A stretch of DNA of 49,388 bases, taken from the NCBI GenBank assembly GCA_902495325.1, contig CABUWK010000014.1, forward strand, positions 1 through 49,388, written 5' to 3'. The notes beneath the pieces are model-generated. The model did not search any database. It saw only the letters and a program-made list of their open reading frames with translations, and was not told the DNA's origin. Shown piece after piece: positions 42,470 through 49,388 of the stretch. Origin of the DNA: an uncultured Acidiphilium sp. (GTDB lineage: Bacteria; Bacillota; Clostridia; Christensenellales; Borkfalkiaceae). The first letter of the stretch is position 1, and every line of letters starts with the position of its first letter. Position numbers and translations under genes: made by a program.

Positions 42470-43906
42470 TTATTCTTTTTCGTTTGCCGATATTTTCGTT
42501 TCGAATCTGTTTTTCATCGGGGCGGCGGGGATCTCCGTCGGGTAAGCCCCGTCGAAACAAGCCGTGCAGTATCCCGTGCCGTTGATTCCTTTTGCGATCT
42601 GTTTCACGCTGTTTACGCTCAGGTATCCGAGAGAATCCACGCCGATCAGTTTCGCGATCTCGTCCACCGTATGGTGGCAGGCGATCAGGTTCTCGCGGGA
42701 ATCGATATCCGTCCCGTAATAACAAGGGTTCAGAAACGGCGGGGCGGAAACGCGCATGTGAATTTCCTTCGCTCCCGCTTCGCGCAGAAGCTTTACGATG
42801 CGCGCGCTCGTCGTGCCGCGCACGATCGAATCGTCTATCATGACGACCCTCTTGCCTCTTACGACGTCCGGTATGGGGTTCAGTTTGATTTTTACCTTGT
42901 CTTCGCGGCTTTTCTGTCCGGGCGCGATGAAGGTCCTGCCGATGTATTTGTTCTTGATGAATCCGAGTTCGTAGGGAATGCCCGACTGTTTGGAATATCC
43001 GATCGCCGCGTCGATACCGGAATCGGGCACGCCGATCACGACGTCCGCCTGAACGGGATGTTCGAGGGCGAGGAAAGCGCCCGCGCGGATCCTTGCCGTG
43101 TGAACGCAGCTGCCTTCGATCACCGAATCGGGGCGGGCGAAGTAAATGTATTCGAACACGCAGAGGGTATGCGGCGCCTTGTCGCAATGATCTTCGATGG
43201 AACGGATCCCGTTTTTATCGAACACGAGGATCTCGCCGGGGCGGACGTCGCGCACGAAAGTCGCGCCGACGGCGTCGAGCGCGCAGCTTTCGGAGGCGAC
43301 CACGTATCTTCCGTCTTCCGTCTTGCCGTAGCAGAGGGGGCGGAAACCGTTTTCGTCTCTCACGGCGATCAGCTTGGAAGGAGAGGCGATCACGAGCGAA
43401 TACGCCCCGCGCAGTTTGTTCATTGCCGCATTGACCGCTTCTTCGATCGAGGGGGCGGTAAGTCTTGCCTTCGTGATGATATAGGAGATGACTTCGGTGT
43501 CGCTCGTCGTGTGGAAAATGGATCCCTGCAATTCGAGTTCCTTTCTCAGTTCCGCCGAATTGACGAGATTTCCGTTATGCGCGAGCGCCATTCTGCCTTT
43601 CACGTGGTTCACCACGATCGGCTGTGCGTTCGCGCGGTCGTTCGTGCCCGTCGTGCCGTAGCGCACGTGCCCTACCGCGATGTTGCCTTCGCCGAGCCGC
43701 GCCAGGTTTTCCGGGGTGAACACGTCGTTTACGAGCCCCGTGTCTTTATACGAGGTAAAAACGCCGTCGTCGTTCACTACGATCCCGCAGGATTCCTGTC
43801 CTCGGTGCTGCAGGGCGAAAAGCCCGTAATAAGCCGTGCCGGCAACGTTCGTCGCTTCGGTGGAAAACACGCCGAAAACGCCGCACTCTTCTCTCAAATT
43901 ACTCAT
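42470..43906 (-). CDS. purF: Amidophosphoribosyltransferase, iron-sulfur type
   Basis: A 478-residue glutamine-PRPP amidotransferase, the first committed step. The nucleophile Cys is exposed after cleavage of a seven-residue propeptide (MSNLREE-CGVFGVF). The PRPP loop is VVMIDDSIVRGTTSARI. Cysteines in LCVFEYIYFARPDS, LIACHHT and GYCTACFDGAYPT match the 4Fe-4S ligands of the B. subtilis-type enzyme, which makes it oxygen-sensitive. The ribosome binding site is weak (AGGAAAC). Confidence 0.96.
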   Translation of the reverse strand: MSNLREECGVFGVFSTEATNVAGTAYYGLFALQHRGQESCGIVVNDDGVFTSYKDTGLVNDVFTPENLARLGEGNIAVGHVRYGTTGTNDRANAQPIVVNHVKGRMALAHNGNLVNSAELRKELELQGSIFHTTSDTEVISYIITKARLTAPSIEEAVNAAMNKLRGAYSLVIASPSKLIAVRDENGFRPLCYGKTEDGRYVVASESCALDAVGATFVRDVRPGEILVFDKNGIRSIEDHCDKAPHTLCVFEYIYFARPDSVIEGSCVHTARIRAGAFLALEHPVQADVVIGVPDSGIDAAIGYSKQSGIPYELGFIKNKYIGRTFIAPGQKSREDKVKIKLNPIPDVVRGKRVVMIDDSIVRGTTSARIVKLLREAGAKEIHMRVSAPPFLNPCYYGTDIDSRENLIACHHTVDEIAKLIGVDSLGYLSVNSVKQIAKGINGTGYCTACFDGAYPTEIPAAPMKNRFETKISANEKE

Positions 43907-43981
43907 ATTGTCTGTCTGTTTCCTTGCGGTGAATTGTCTTTTTTTGTTCTTCGGTCTACAGGTTAAAATACAAACCGAGCC

Positions 43982-43997
43982 TATAAGCCGATAAACG
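43982..43997. repeat. Intercistronic palindrome between purC and purF
   Basis: TATAAGCCGATAAACG, sixteen bases identical to the minus strand of the element at 38751-38770 but in opposite orientation within the operon. Confidence 0.55.
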
Positions 43998-44021
43998 GGT
44001 GTTTTTCCGGTCTGCTTCGGC

Positions 44022-44729
44022 TTAACCGAAAACCCTTTTCATCATCTCTTTGTAAGCGTCTTCCACGCCGCCCATATCTCTGCGGAAACGATCCTTGTCG
44101 AGTTTTTCGTTTGTGGTCGCGTCCCAGAAACGGCAGGTATCGGGGGAGATCTCGTCGGCAAGAATGATCTTTCCGTCGGGAAGTCTGCCGAATTCCAGTT
44201 TGAAGTCGATGAGTTTCACGTTCAGGGAAAGGAAATATTCCTTCAGGATCTCGTTGATCTTGAACGCCATGGATTTGATCTCTTCGATCTCCTCTTTCGT
44301 GGCGAGCCCGAGCGCGAGCGCGTGATATTCGTTTAAAAGAGGATCGTGAAGCTCGTCGTTTTTATAGGAAAATTCGATGGTCGGCGTTTTGAAAACGATG
44401 CCTTCGGGAACGCCGTAACGCTTTGCGAACGAACCTGCCGAAACGTTGCGGATAATGACTTCCAGGGGAACGATGGAAACTTTTTTCACAAGGGTCTCCC
44501 TGTCGTTGAGTTCTTCCACGATATGGGTGGGGATACCGTGTTTTTCCAGAAGTTTGCACAGATAATCGGTCATTTTGTTGTTGATCGCGCCTTTGCCGAC
44601 GATCGTGCCTTTTTTCAGTCCGTCGAGAGCGGTCGCGTCGTCTTTATAAGAGACGATCACGAGGTCGGGATCTTCCGTCGCGAAGACTTTTTTTGCTTTG
44701 CCTTCATAAAGCTGTTCTTTCTTTTCCAT
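44022..44729 (-). CDS. purC: SAICAR synthetase
   Basis: A 235-residue enzyme of step 7 that joins CAIR and aspartate. It shows LYEGKAKKVFATEDPDLVIVSYKDDATA, GKGAINNKMTDYL, IVPLEVIIRNVSAGSFAKRYG, LIDFKLEFGRLPDGKIILADEISPDTCRFWD. The length is typical of the short bacterial form. GGAGG stands nine bases before the ATG. Confidence 0.97.
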   Translation of the reverse strand: MEKKEQLYEGKAKKVFATEDPDLVIVSYKDDATALDGLKKGTIVGKGAINNKMTDYLCKLLEKHGIPTHIVEELNDRETLVKKVSIVPLEVIIRNVSAGSFAKRYGVPEGIVFKTPTIEFSYKNDELHDPLLNEYHALALGLATKEEIEEIKSMAFKINEILKEYFLSLNVKLIDFKLEFGRLPDGKIILADEISPDTCRFWDATTNEKLDKDRFRRDMGGVEDAYKEMMKRVFG

Positions 44730-44798
44730 ATCGGATTACCTCCGTAAAATTGATTTTCTGATTGATAAAAAGTTTAAGTTATTTGTTTTTGCCGCCGC

Positions 44799-45293
44799 TC
44801 AGCCGTTGTACTGCTCTTCGAGCGCTTTGTTTTTCGCAAGAACTTTTTCGGCGCCGGCTTTCCGTTTTTCGTCGAGTTTTGCCGCGAGATCGTCATCCGA
44901 AACGGAAAGGATCTCCGCCGCGAGGATCGCCGCGTTTGTCGCGCCGTCCACGGCAACGGTTGCCACGGGGATGCCGGAGGGCATCTGAACGGTCGCAAGA
45001 AGAGAATCGAGCCCGCGGAACGCGCCCGCCGCTATGGGAATGCCGATCACGGGAAGGGTGGTGTTTGCCGCGATCGCCCCCGCAAGGTGCGCCGCAAGCC
45101 CCGCCGCGGCAATGATCGCGCCGAAACCGTTCGTTCTCGCGTTTTCGCTGAAAGCTTTTGCTTCCGCCGGAGTGCGGTGAGCGGAATATACGTGCATTTC
45201 GCAGGGGATACCGAATTCTTTCAAGGTGTCCGCCGCTTTGGAAACGATCGGCAGATCGCTGTCGCTTCCCATAATGATGGCAACTTTTTTCAT
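44799..45293 (-). CDS. purE: N5-carboxyaminoimidazole ribonucleotide mutase, class I PurE
   Basis: A 164-residue PurE: IIMGSDSDLP, YSAHRTPAEAKAF, AAAGLAAHLAGAIAANT and VQMPSGIPVATVA. Class I enzymes work together with PurK on N5-CAIR; no purK is in the window. The start at 45293 has AGGAGG four bases upstream; the open frame continues upstream into the riboswitch and is not coding there. It is the first gene of the operon, about 60 bases after the riboswitch terminator. Confidence 0.96.
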   Translation of the reverse strand: MKKVAIIMGSDSDLPIVSKAADTLKEFGIPCEMHVYSAHRTPAEAKAFSENARTNGFGAIIAAAGLAAHLAGAIAANTTLPVIGIPIAAGAFRGLDSLLATVQMPSGIPVATVAVDGATNAAILAAEILSVSDDDLAAKLDEKRKAGAEKVLAKNKALEEQYNG

Positions 45294-45342
45294 AAAACCT
45301 CCTGTCGGAAATTTCCGGCATGTCGTTTGTTTCGTTTTCCGG

Positions 45343-45383
45343 GAAAAAGAAAGGGCATACTCATCCCTTCGATAAGCATGCCC
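45343..45383 (-). terminator. Riboswitch-controlled terminator of the purine operon
   Basis: On the minus strand GGGCATGCTTATC (45383-45371) pairs with GATGAGTATGCCC (45365-45353), two G-U pairs, then TTTCTTTTT. Its 5' arm overlaps the last conserved bases (CTGGGCA) of the aptamer, so ligand binding and termination exclude each other. Confidence 0.85.
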
Positions 45384-45490
45384 AGACGGTCGGCAACAGA
45401 GTTTCTTTGATCCACGTGGTGCTCCACTTGCGCCGAGGGTGACCTCTTGCGCCGCACGGAAGTCCGTGCGAACCGTCAGGCTCAAAGAAC
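45371..45490 (-). promoter_or_regulatory. ZTP (pfl) riboswitch upstream of purE
   Basis: Read on the minus strand, P1 pairs TTCTTTGA (45489-45482) with TCAAAGAA (45410-45403). Next to it stand GCCTGACGG and ACCACGTGGA, in the places of the conserved GUGACUGGCG and ACCACCGGGGA of the ZTP class. The 3' part GCCGACCGTCTGGGCA matches its CGCCUGGGCA. A pseudoknot forms between GACGG (45477-45473) and CCGTC (45389-45385), replacing the usual CUGGCG/CGCC pairing. Between the P1 strands are extra hairpins (for example GCACGGA/TCCGTGC at 45454-45469). ZTP signals low folate, and the riboswitch then turns on purine and one-carbon genes. Assigned by eye. Confidence 0.75.
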
Positions 45491-45584
45491 TGGTCGGGCG
45501 AAAAGGGTTTTCTTTTCCCCCTTCGCTCAAAGCGGCGAACGCGATCGTTTGTTTCCGGACGCGACCGTTCGCCTTTGTAACATT

Positions 45585-45613
45585 ATTATACCACAGCCCG
45601 GACGACTTGTCAA
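45585..45613 (-). promoter_or_regulatory. Promoter of the purine operon
   Basis: On the minus strand TTGACA (45613-45608), 17 bases, TATAAT (45590-45585): full consensus. The start near 45578 gives a leader of about 285 nt containing the riboswitch. Confidence 0.92.
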
Positions 45614-45858
45614 ACGACCGCTCTGCCTTTTTTCGAAAAAACATTTTTCGCGATCGCCCCGCGGCGCGCGTCGGCTTTCCTTCTTTCGGTCGATCTCCTG
45701 ACGCGCGTTGCGGAAATTCTTTCGGCGGCTCGGTTCGGGCGTGATCGGTTTTTCGGCGAAGGTTCCGTCTTTTCGCTTTTTGTTCGGAAAAGGAAAGGGA
45801 AAATCGGATGAAAAAATGAGAATATGCGGAAATAAATCAAAAAACCGTTTCTTTACTA

Positions 45859-45887
45859 TTGACAAAAAGCCCCGAAAAGTATACAAT
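45859..45887 (+). promoter_or_regulatory. Promoter of the exported acidic-tail protein gene
   Basis: TTGACA (45859-45864), 17 bases, TACAAT (45882-45887). A leader hairpin follows (CATGCGGG with CCCGCGCATG, 45903-45930). The stretch 45614-45858 holds nothing else I can name. Confidence 0.8.
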
Positions 45888-45946
45888 ATAAAGGAAACTA
45901 ATCATGCGGGGGAGCATTTGCCCGCGCATGTCATCAGGAGTCTGAC

Positions 45947-47650
45947 ATGAAAAGCAAGAAGTTTTTAGGTCTGATATCGGTGCTTTCCGGAGTTTGCATC
46001 GCAACTTCCGCTTACGGCGCCGTTTCCGCCCTTGCCGACGGCGAGAGCGCGGGGGATACCTATACCTACGAAGCGTCCGAAACTTTTTTCCGGGAGCTTG
46101 CGGGGTTGAATCGCGAGTTCGATTACGTGACCGCAAAGAAGAACGGGGAAAAAGTAGACTTTGACACCAAAAAAGTCGAAGCTCTTACCGTTTATGCGAC
46201 GGACAATACCTTCTCCAAAACGGAACAGAACAAACTCGGCAGCGGAAAGGCAGCCGATAAGTCGGATGAAACGGACAAGCGTTTCATCTGGAAAAACGGC
46301 GACAAAGGTCTGGTCTGGAATACCAAGGATTGCAGCGTGCAATACGTTTATAACGACGGGTTGGCTGCGGACGGCGCGAAAGATTACTATGTGATCGACG
46401 TGCAGATCGAAGGCGTTACCGACGTGTGCACCGTAAACGTGGAAGTTTACGGAAAGGCGACCGAAGGTTCTCTTTCCTATATCGATTTTACGACGGATGA
46501 AGGGAAGCAGAAACTGGAAAAAACGCGTACCGCCGTGCAGGACGCCGTAGACGGAGAGGGCAAAAAGTCGACCTATTCCGTTCCGACCGCCGTGTTCGAT
46601 ATTGTGAATTCGGAGTTTTATTCGAGATCGGAACTGACTTCTTACGTGTACAGCGCGGCGCCCGGTTCTTCGTTCAATTCGGGCAGCTCGTCCAACGGAA
46701 GCTATTCGAGCATTTCGACTTCTTCCGCGGGCGAATATCAGTTCTACGTGCTTTATAAGGATCCCGCGTATCCCGCGGCGATAAACGAGATCACGACGAA
46801 GGATCTCACGAGAAAGGTGGGAGAGCTCGGGCTCGGCTGGTATGACGACGCCGATACCCTTAAAATTCCCATTTTCGTCTTTACTTATAATAAAAACCAG
46901 GCGATCGGCATCGAAACGAGCGGCGGCGGCGAAGGGTTTGTCAATTACCGTTATAAAGATCTCGGCATCACCGTGACGAACGGTTCCGCAAGCAATTTCA
47001 AACTCGAATTCAAACCCGAAGGCTCGGAAGACTTCCGCGAGGCTGTCAATAAAAAAGACGCCGAATTCGATATCGATTCGTTCAGCACTTCTTCCATGAA
47101 CTTCACCCCGCTGAAAAAAGGCGCGTTCAGAGTGACCTGCGAAGTGTTCGGGACCCTTTCCGATACGAAGGAGATCGCAACGACGAACGTCGTTACGGTA
47201 ACGAGAGAATATCGTCAGGTAAAACTTGTAGACGAGAGATTCAAAACGTTCTGGCAGAACAACTGGAAGTCTATGATCTTCCTCGGGATCGCCGTTCTTT
47301 CTCTGATCGGTATCGTCGTCGTTCTCTGCTATAAACCGAAGGAAACTGCGGTTGCCGTAGGCAAGACGGGCAGAAAGGACATCGAAACGCTCGACGTGAA
47401 AACGGAAACCCCGGAAGAGGGCGCAGTCGCCGAAGACGCAACCGACGCGGAAACCGCTGAAGACGTTTCCGACGAAGACAATGCGGAAGAAACGGAAGTC
47501 GCCGAAGAAGACGCCGGCGAAGCAACCGGAACCGAAGCTCCCGTAACGGAAGCCGACGCGACGGAAGAAGCGGAAACTCCCGCGGAAACGGAAACTCCCG
47601 CTCCCGCCGAAGAGACCGCGGAAACTCCTGCCGAAGAAAATAAAGACTGA
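45947..47650 (+). CDS. Exported, C-terminally anchored protein with acidic tail
   Basis: A 567-residue protein. An N-terminal signal peptide (KKFLGLISVLSGVCIATSAYGA) leads to a long extracytoplasmic region (about 30-430) with strand-rich segments and a Ser/Gly stretch (SSFNSGSSSNGSYSS). One membrane span (SMIFLGIAVLSLIGIVVVLCY, about 441-461) is followed by a tail of about 105 residues made mostly of Glu, Ala, Thr, Pro and Asp. No known domain is recognised and there is no LPXTG motif. It is a type I membrane protein with the acidic tail in the cytosol, by the usual topology rule. CAGGAG precedes the ATG. Confidence 0.75.
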   Translation: MKSKKFLGLISVLSGVCIATSAYGAVSALADGESAGDTYTYEASETFFRELAGLNREFDYVTAKKNGEKVDFDTKKVEALTVYATDNTFSKTEQNKLGSGKAADKSDETDKRFIWKNGDKGLVWNTKDCSVQYVYNDGLAADGAKDYYVIDVQIEGVTDVCTVNVEVYGKATEGSLSYIDFTTDEGKQKLEKTRTAVQDAVDGEGKKSTYSVPTAVFDIVNSEFYSRSELTSYVYSAAPGSSFNSGSSSNGSYSSISTSSAGEYQFYVLYKDPAYPAAINEITTKDLTRKVGELGLGWYDDADTLKIPIFVFTYNKNQAIGIETSGGGEGFVNYRYKDLGITVTNGSASNFKLEFKPEGSEDFREAVNKKDAEFDIDSFSTSSMNFTPLKKGAFRVTCEVFGTLSDTKEIATTNVVTVTREYRQVKLVDERFKTFWQNNWKSMIFLGIAVLSLIGIVVVLCYKPKETAVAVGKTGRKDIETLDVKTETPEEGAVAEDATDAETAEDVSDEDNAEETEVAEEDAGEATGTEAPVTEADATEEAETPAETETPAPAEETAETPAEENKD

Positions 47651-47676
47651 TCGACGATCGGTATCAAAGCATAACA

Positions 47677-47710
47677 AAAAGCCGTTTTATCATCCGATAA
47701 AGCGGCTTTT
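47677..47710 (+). terminator. Terminator after the exported protein gene
   Basis: AAAAGCCGTTTTATC (47677-47691) pairs with GATAAAGCGGCTTTT (47696-47710), one G-T pair, loop of four; T-rich on both strands. Confidence 0.9.
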
Positions 47711-47727
47711 ATCATGCTTACTTTCTG

Positions 47728-47756
47728 TTGACATTATACATTTTTTCGGTTATAAT
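47728..47756 (+). promoter_or_regulatory. Promoter of the leucine-rich-repeat lipoprotein gene
   Basis: TTGACA (47728-47733), 17 bases, TATAAT (47751-47756): full consensus. Confidence 0.88.
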
Positions 47757-47854
47757 TATCTTAGGCTCGGTATTCGACATTAAGGATTTCTTCTTACAGC
47801 GAAAAAGTTTTTCCGGAATGTACGCTACCGGCGGGTGTTGAAAGGAGAAGGAAA

Positions 47855-48897
47855 ATGAAAAAATTTCCGTTGATGTTTTTATTGTCTGTTATCGCTGCGG
47901 CATGTTTGTTTTTTGCTGTGGCGTGTAAATCGTCCGAGAAGGTAGAGAAAGAGGGGGATGAACCGAAAAGCGCAAGTCAAGGCTTGGATTATAAATTGAG
48001 TTCGGATGAGTCTTATTATACCCTTACGGGGATCGGTATCTGTATGGATGAGGAAATCGTGATTCCTTCGGTATTCAGAGGAAAATCCGTAAAGGCAATT
48101 GCGGAAGAGGCGTTATCGGATTCTTCCGACGTGAAGAAAATAACCGTTCCCGATTCTGTCATTAAAATCGGAGCTTCGGCATTTATTTCGTGTAAAGAGC
48201 TGGTCGAAGTAAGATTGCCAGACTCTTTAACGGAAATTCCGGAATCCTGTTTCCGGATGTGTTATAAATTAGAAAGCGTGAATATTCCGTCATCTTTAAA
48301 AAAGATAGGGGATATGGCTTTTCTTTCTACCGCAATTAAAGAAATTGAGATTCCTGATTCCGTAACGAAGATCGGGAGCAGCGTTTTTCAATATTGTTCT
48401 TCCTTGCAAAGGGTTGTTTTGCCGGGCAGTATTACAGAAATCCCGGATCAGATGTTTATCGATTGCAATAATTTAAGTGATCTCGTTTTGCCGCAGGGGG
48501 TAAAAAGGATTGGCTTTTCTTCCTTCAGCGGATGTGAAAACCTGAAAAAATCGTTCTTCCTGATACCGTGGAAACGATTGGTGTTATGGCTTTTGCTAAA
48601 TGCGGGATTGAATCGATTAAAATTCCGGATACCGTGGAAACAATAGGGGGCAATGTTTTTTCCGGCTGTACGAAGCTAAAATCCGTGATGATCGGAAATG
48701 GGGTAAAGTGTATCAAAGAGGGAGCTTTTTCCGGGTGCTCCGCATTGTCCGGCGTGTCGTTTAAAAATCCGACAGGGTGGACGGCTGTCTTCTCGGATAA
48801 AACAAAACAGATTCCGGAAGGGGATTTGATTTATCCTGGAATTGCTGCCGAATATTTAAGATCTGAGTATTCCCTGTACTGCTGGCAGCGTGTGTGA
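47855..48897 (+). pseudogene. BspA-like leucine-rich-repeat lipoprotein, broken by a frameshift
   Basis: A secreted lipoprotein (signal peptide, lipobox FAVAC at about residue 24) followed by LRR_5 repeats of about 23 residues, such as IKEIEIPDSVTKIGSSVFQYCSSL and DTVETIGGNVFSGCTKL. Such repeats are found in surface proteins of gut bacteria that bind host or partner proteins. The first frame runs to 48646 and the repeats continue in another frame from 48551 to the stop at 48897. The switch lies at the A6 run 48545-48550. One added A restores ENLKKIVLPDTVETIG and gives about 347 residues. AAAGGAG precedes the start. Confidence 0.82.
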
Positions 48898-48959
48898 AAG
48901 TCTTCTATAGGATCTGAAAAATAGAGGCTTTATGTCAAATGTCGGGGTGTTGTAATTAA

Positions 48960-49229
48960 ACGAATGCAATCAATATGTTTTACAAACAAATTATACTTCA
49001 GGGCGAATTGCCTTCTGAAGTAAAATTGCCTGCGCATCCGATTGATGTCGGTAATATGACGCAAGCGGAAATCAACGTGGAAATACAGAAAGGTTTTGAC
49101 GATGCTCAAAACAATCGGGTAAAACCTGCAACCGAAGCTTTTTCAGATATTCGAAAAAAGTATAGCGTTAAAATATCAGGGGAGCGCGTGTGCTTGTCAG
49201 AATGCTTTGATTCAAGCATTTCCGTTTAA
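48960..49229 (+). pseudogene. RelB/DinJ-type antitoxin remnant
   Basis: The frame reads TNAINMFYKQIILQGELPSEVKLP and, later, EINVEIQKGFDDAQNNRVKPATEAFSDIRKKYSV, which fits the middle and C-terminal part of RelB/DinJ antitoxins. The N-terminal ribbon-helix-helix is missing: an in-frame TAA (48957-48959) stands directly before it. The C-terminus has about 20 extra residues after the usual end. There is no ribosome binding site before ATG 48975 and no toxin gene follows in the next 130 bases. It is probably a decayed antitoxin. Confidence 0.6.
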
Positions 49230-49360
49230 AACAGAATGCATTCGGATGGATAACTGCTTAGAATTCATCAAATCCTTTTTGCACCTTAAAATTAAAAAAT
49301 GTCAGAGTGTTTTCCTCACACCTAAACACTTATTTTAGAACCTGTTCTTCTTAATCAAAA

Positions 49361-49388
49361 AGTGCGGCTATCAACCGATAGCCGCACT
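49361..49388 (-). terminator. Terminator of a minus-strand gene beyond the window
   Basis: A perfect 12-bp stem AGTGCGGCTATC (49361-49372) and GATAGCCGCACT (49377-49388), loop of four. On the minus strand TTTTTGATTAAG follows, so it ends a gene located to the right. The stretch 49230-49360 shows nothing else. Confidence 0.8.

Noticed and set aside
41693..43966. Open frame of 757 codons opposite purM and purF
   Set aside because: It spans two well-defined genes on the other strand and has shadow-like composition.
45343..45613. 6S RNA as the identity of the purE leader
   Set aside because: I considered it because a 6S RNA gene lies next to a purine gene in some bacteria, but the pseudoknot, ACCAC and CTGGGCA with overlapping terminator fit the ZTP class better.
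45965..47677. Open frame of 570 codons opposite the exported protein gene
   Set aside because: It has no signal, no ribosome binding site, and a composition mirroring the acidic tail as Arg/Phe/Gly.
1..49388. tRNA genes or CRISPR arrays
   Set aside because: I looked for T-arm GGTTCGAAT-type sequences with matching acceptor stems and for regularly spaced direct repeats, and found none.

Overview
The window looks like a chromosomal stretch of an anaerobic, gut-type Bacillota (class Clostridia, perhaps a Christensenellales-like lineage; this placement is inference). The evidence is the mix of typical Clostridia families (DegV, DUF1540, DUF1653, DUF1385, DUF5685), a B. subtilis-type PurF with iron-sulfur cysteines, a one-chain PurL, and many TTGACA-17-TATAAT promoters with AAGGAGG ribosome binding sites. 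No tRNA, rRNA, CRISPR array or prophage was seen.

Layout. 1-5.4 kb: the 3' end of an IS30-type transposase abuts a visibly AT-richer minus-strand potassium module (ktrB, ktrA, a small membrane protein, a short kdpD, kdpE). 5.4-7.7 kb: a GntR/LacI-type repressor with its own operator and divergent promoters, but no intact target operon, followed by a run of short hairpins. 7.7-11.8 kb: an orphan PqqD-like protein, a DUF1653 protein, two paralogous lipoproteins and an M18 aminopeptidase, all on the minus strand. 11.9-16.1 kb: alr, aspS, a KDPG aldolase and a YqeY protein on the plus strand. 16.2-20.4 kb: a UvrD-like helicase broken by a one-base frameshift, and a medium-chain dehydrogenase without catalytic zinc ligands. 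20.7-30.1 kb: rpmE, a DUF1385-PrmC fusion, prfA, an aminotransferase, a P-loop/threonine-synthase-like pair, a DUF5685/J-like/membrane-protein operon and rlmD. 30.4-32.8 kb: degV, a DUF1540 peptide and mutY.

32.8-45.6 kb is a purine operon on the minus strand: purE-purC-purF-purM-purN-purO-purH-purD-purL, followed by an ECF transporter S component. It starts from a strong promoter and a leader that I read as a ZTP (Z-nucleotide) riboswitch with an intrinsic terminator. The last two steps to IMP are split between an archaeal-type PurO cyclohydrolase and an AICAR transformylase-only PurH. Palindromes sharing one core sequence lie just after the stop codons of purC, purO, purH and purL. Apart from purB, and purK if it is used, these genes cover PRPP to IMP.

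45.9-49.4 kb: a large exported protein with an acidic tail, a frameshifted BspA-like leucine-rich-repeat lipoprotein, and a RelB/DinJ-type antitoxin remnant. Both frameshifts in the window lie at A-runs and are each repaired by one added A, which raises the question of sequencing error versus slippage.

No single new system is proven. The best leads are the DUF1385-PrmC fusion, the P-loop plus PLP-less threonine-synthase-like pair, the DUF5685/J-like/membrane operon, the repressor with a lost regulon (or a regulated RNA), and the purine intercistronic palindromes.
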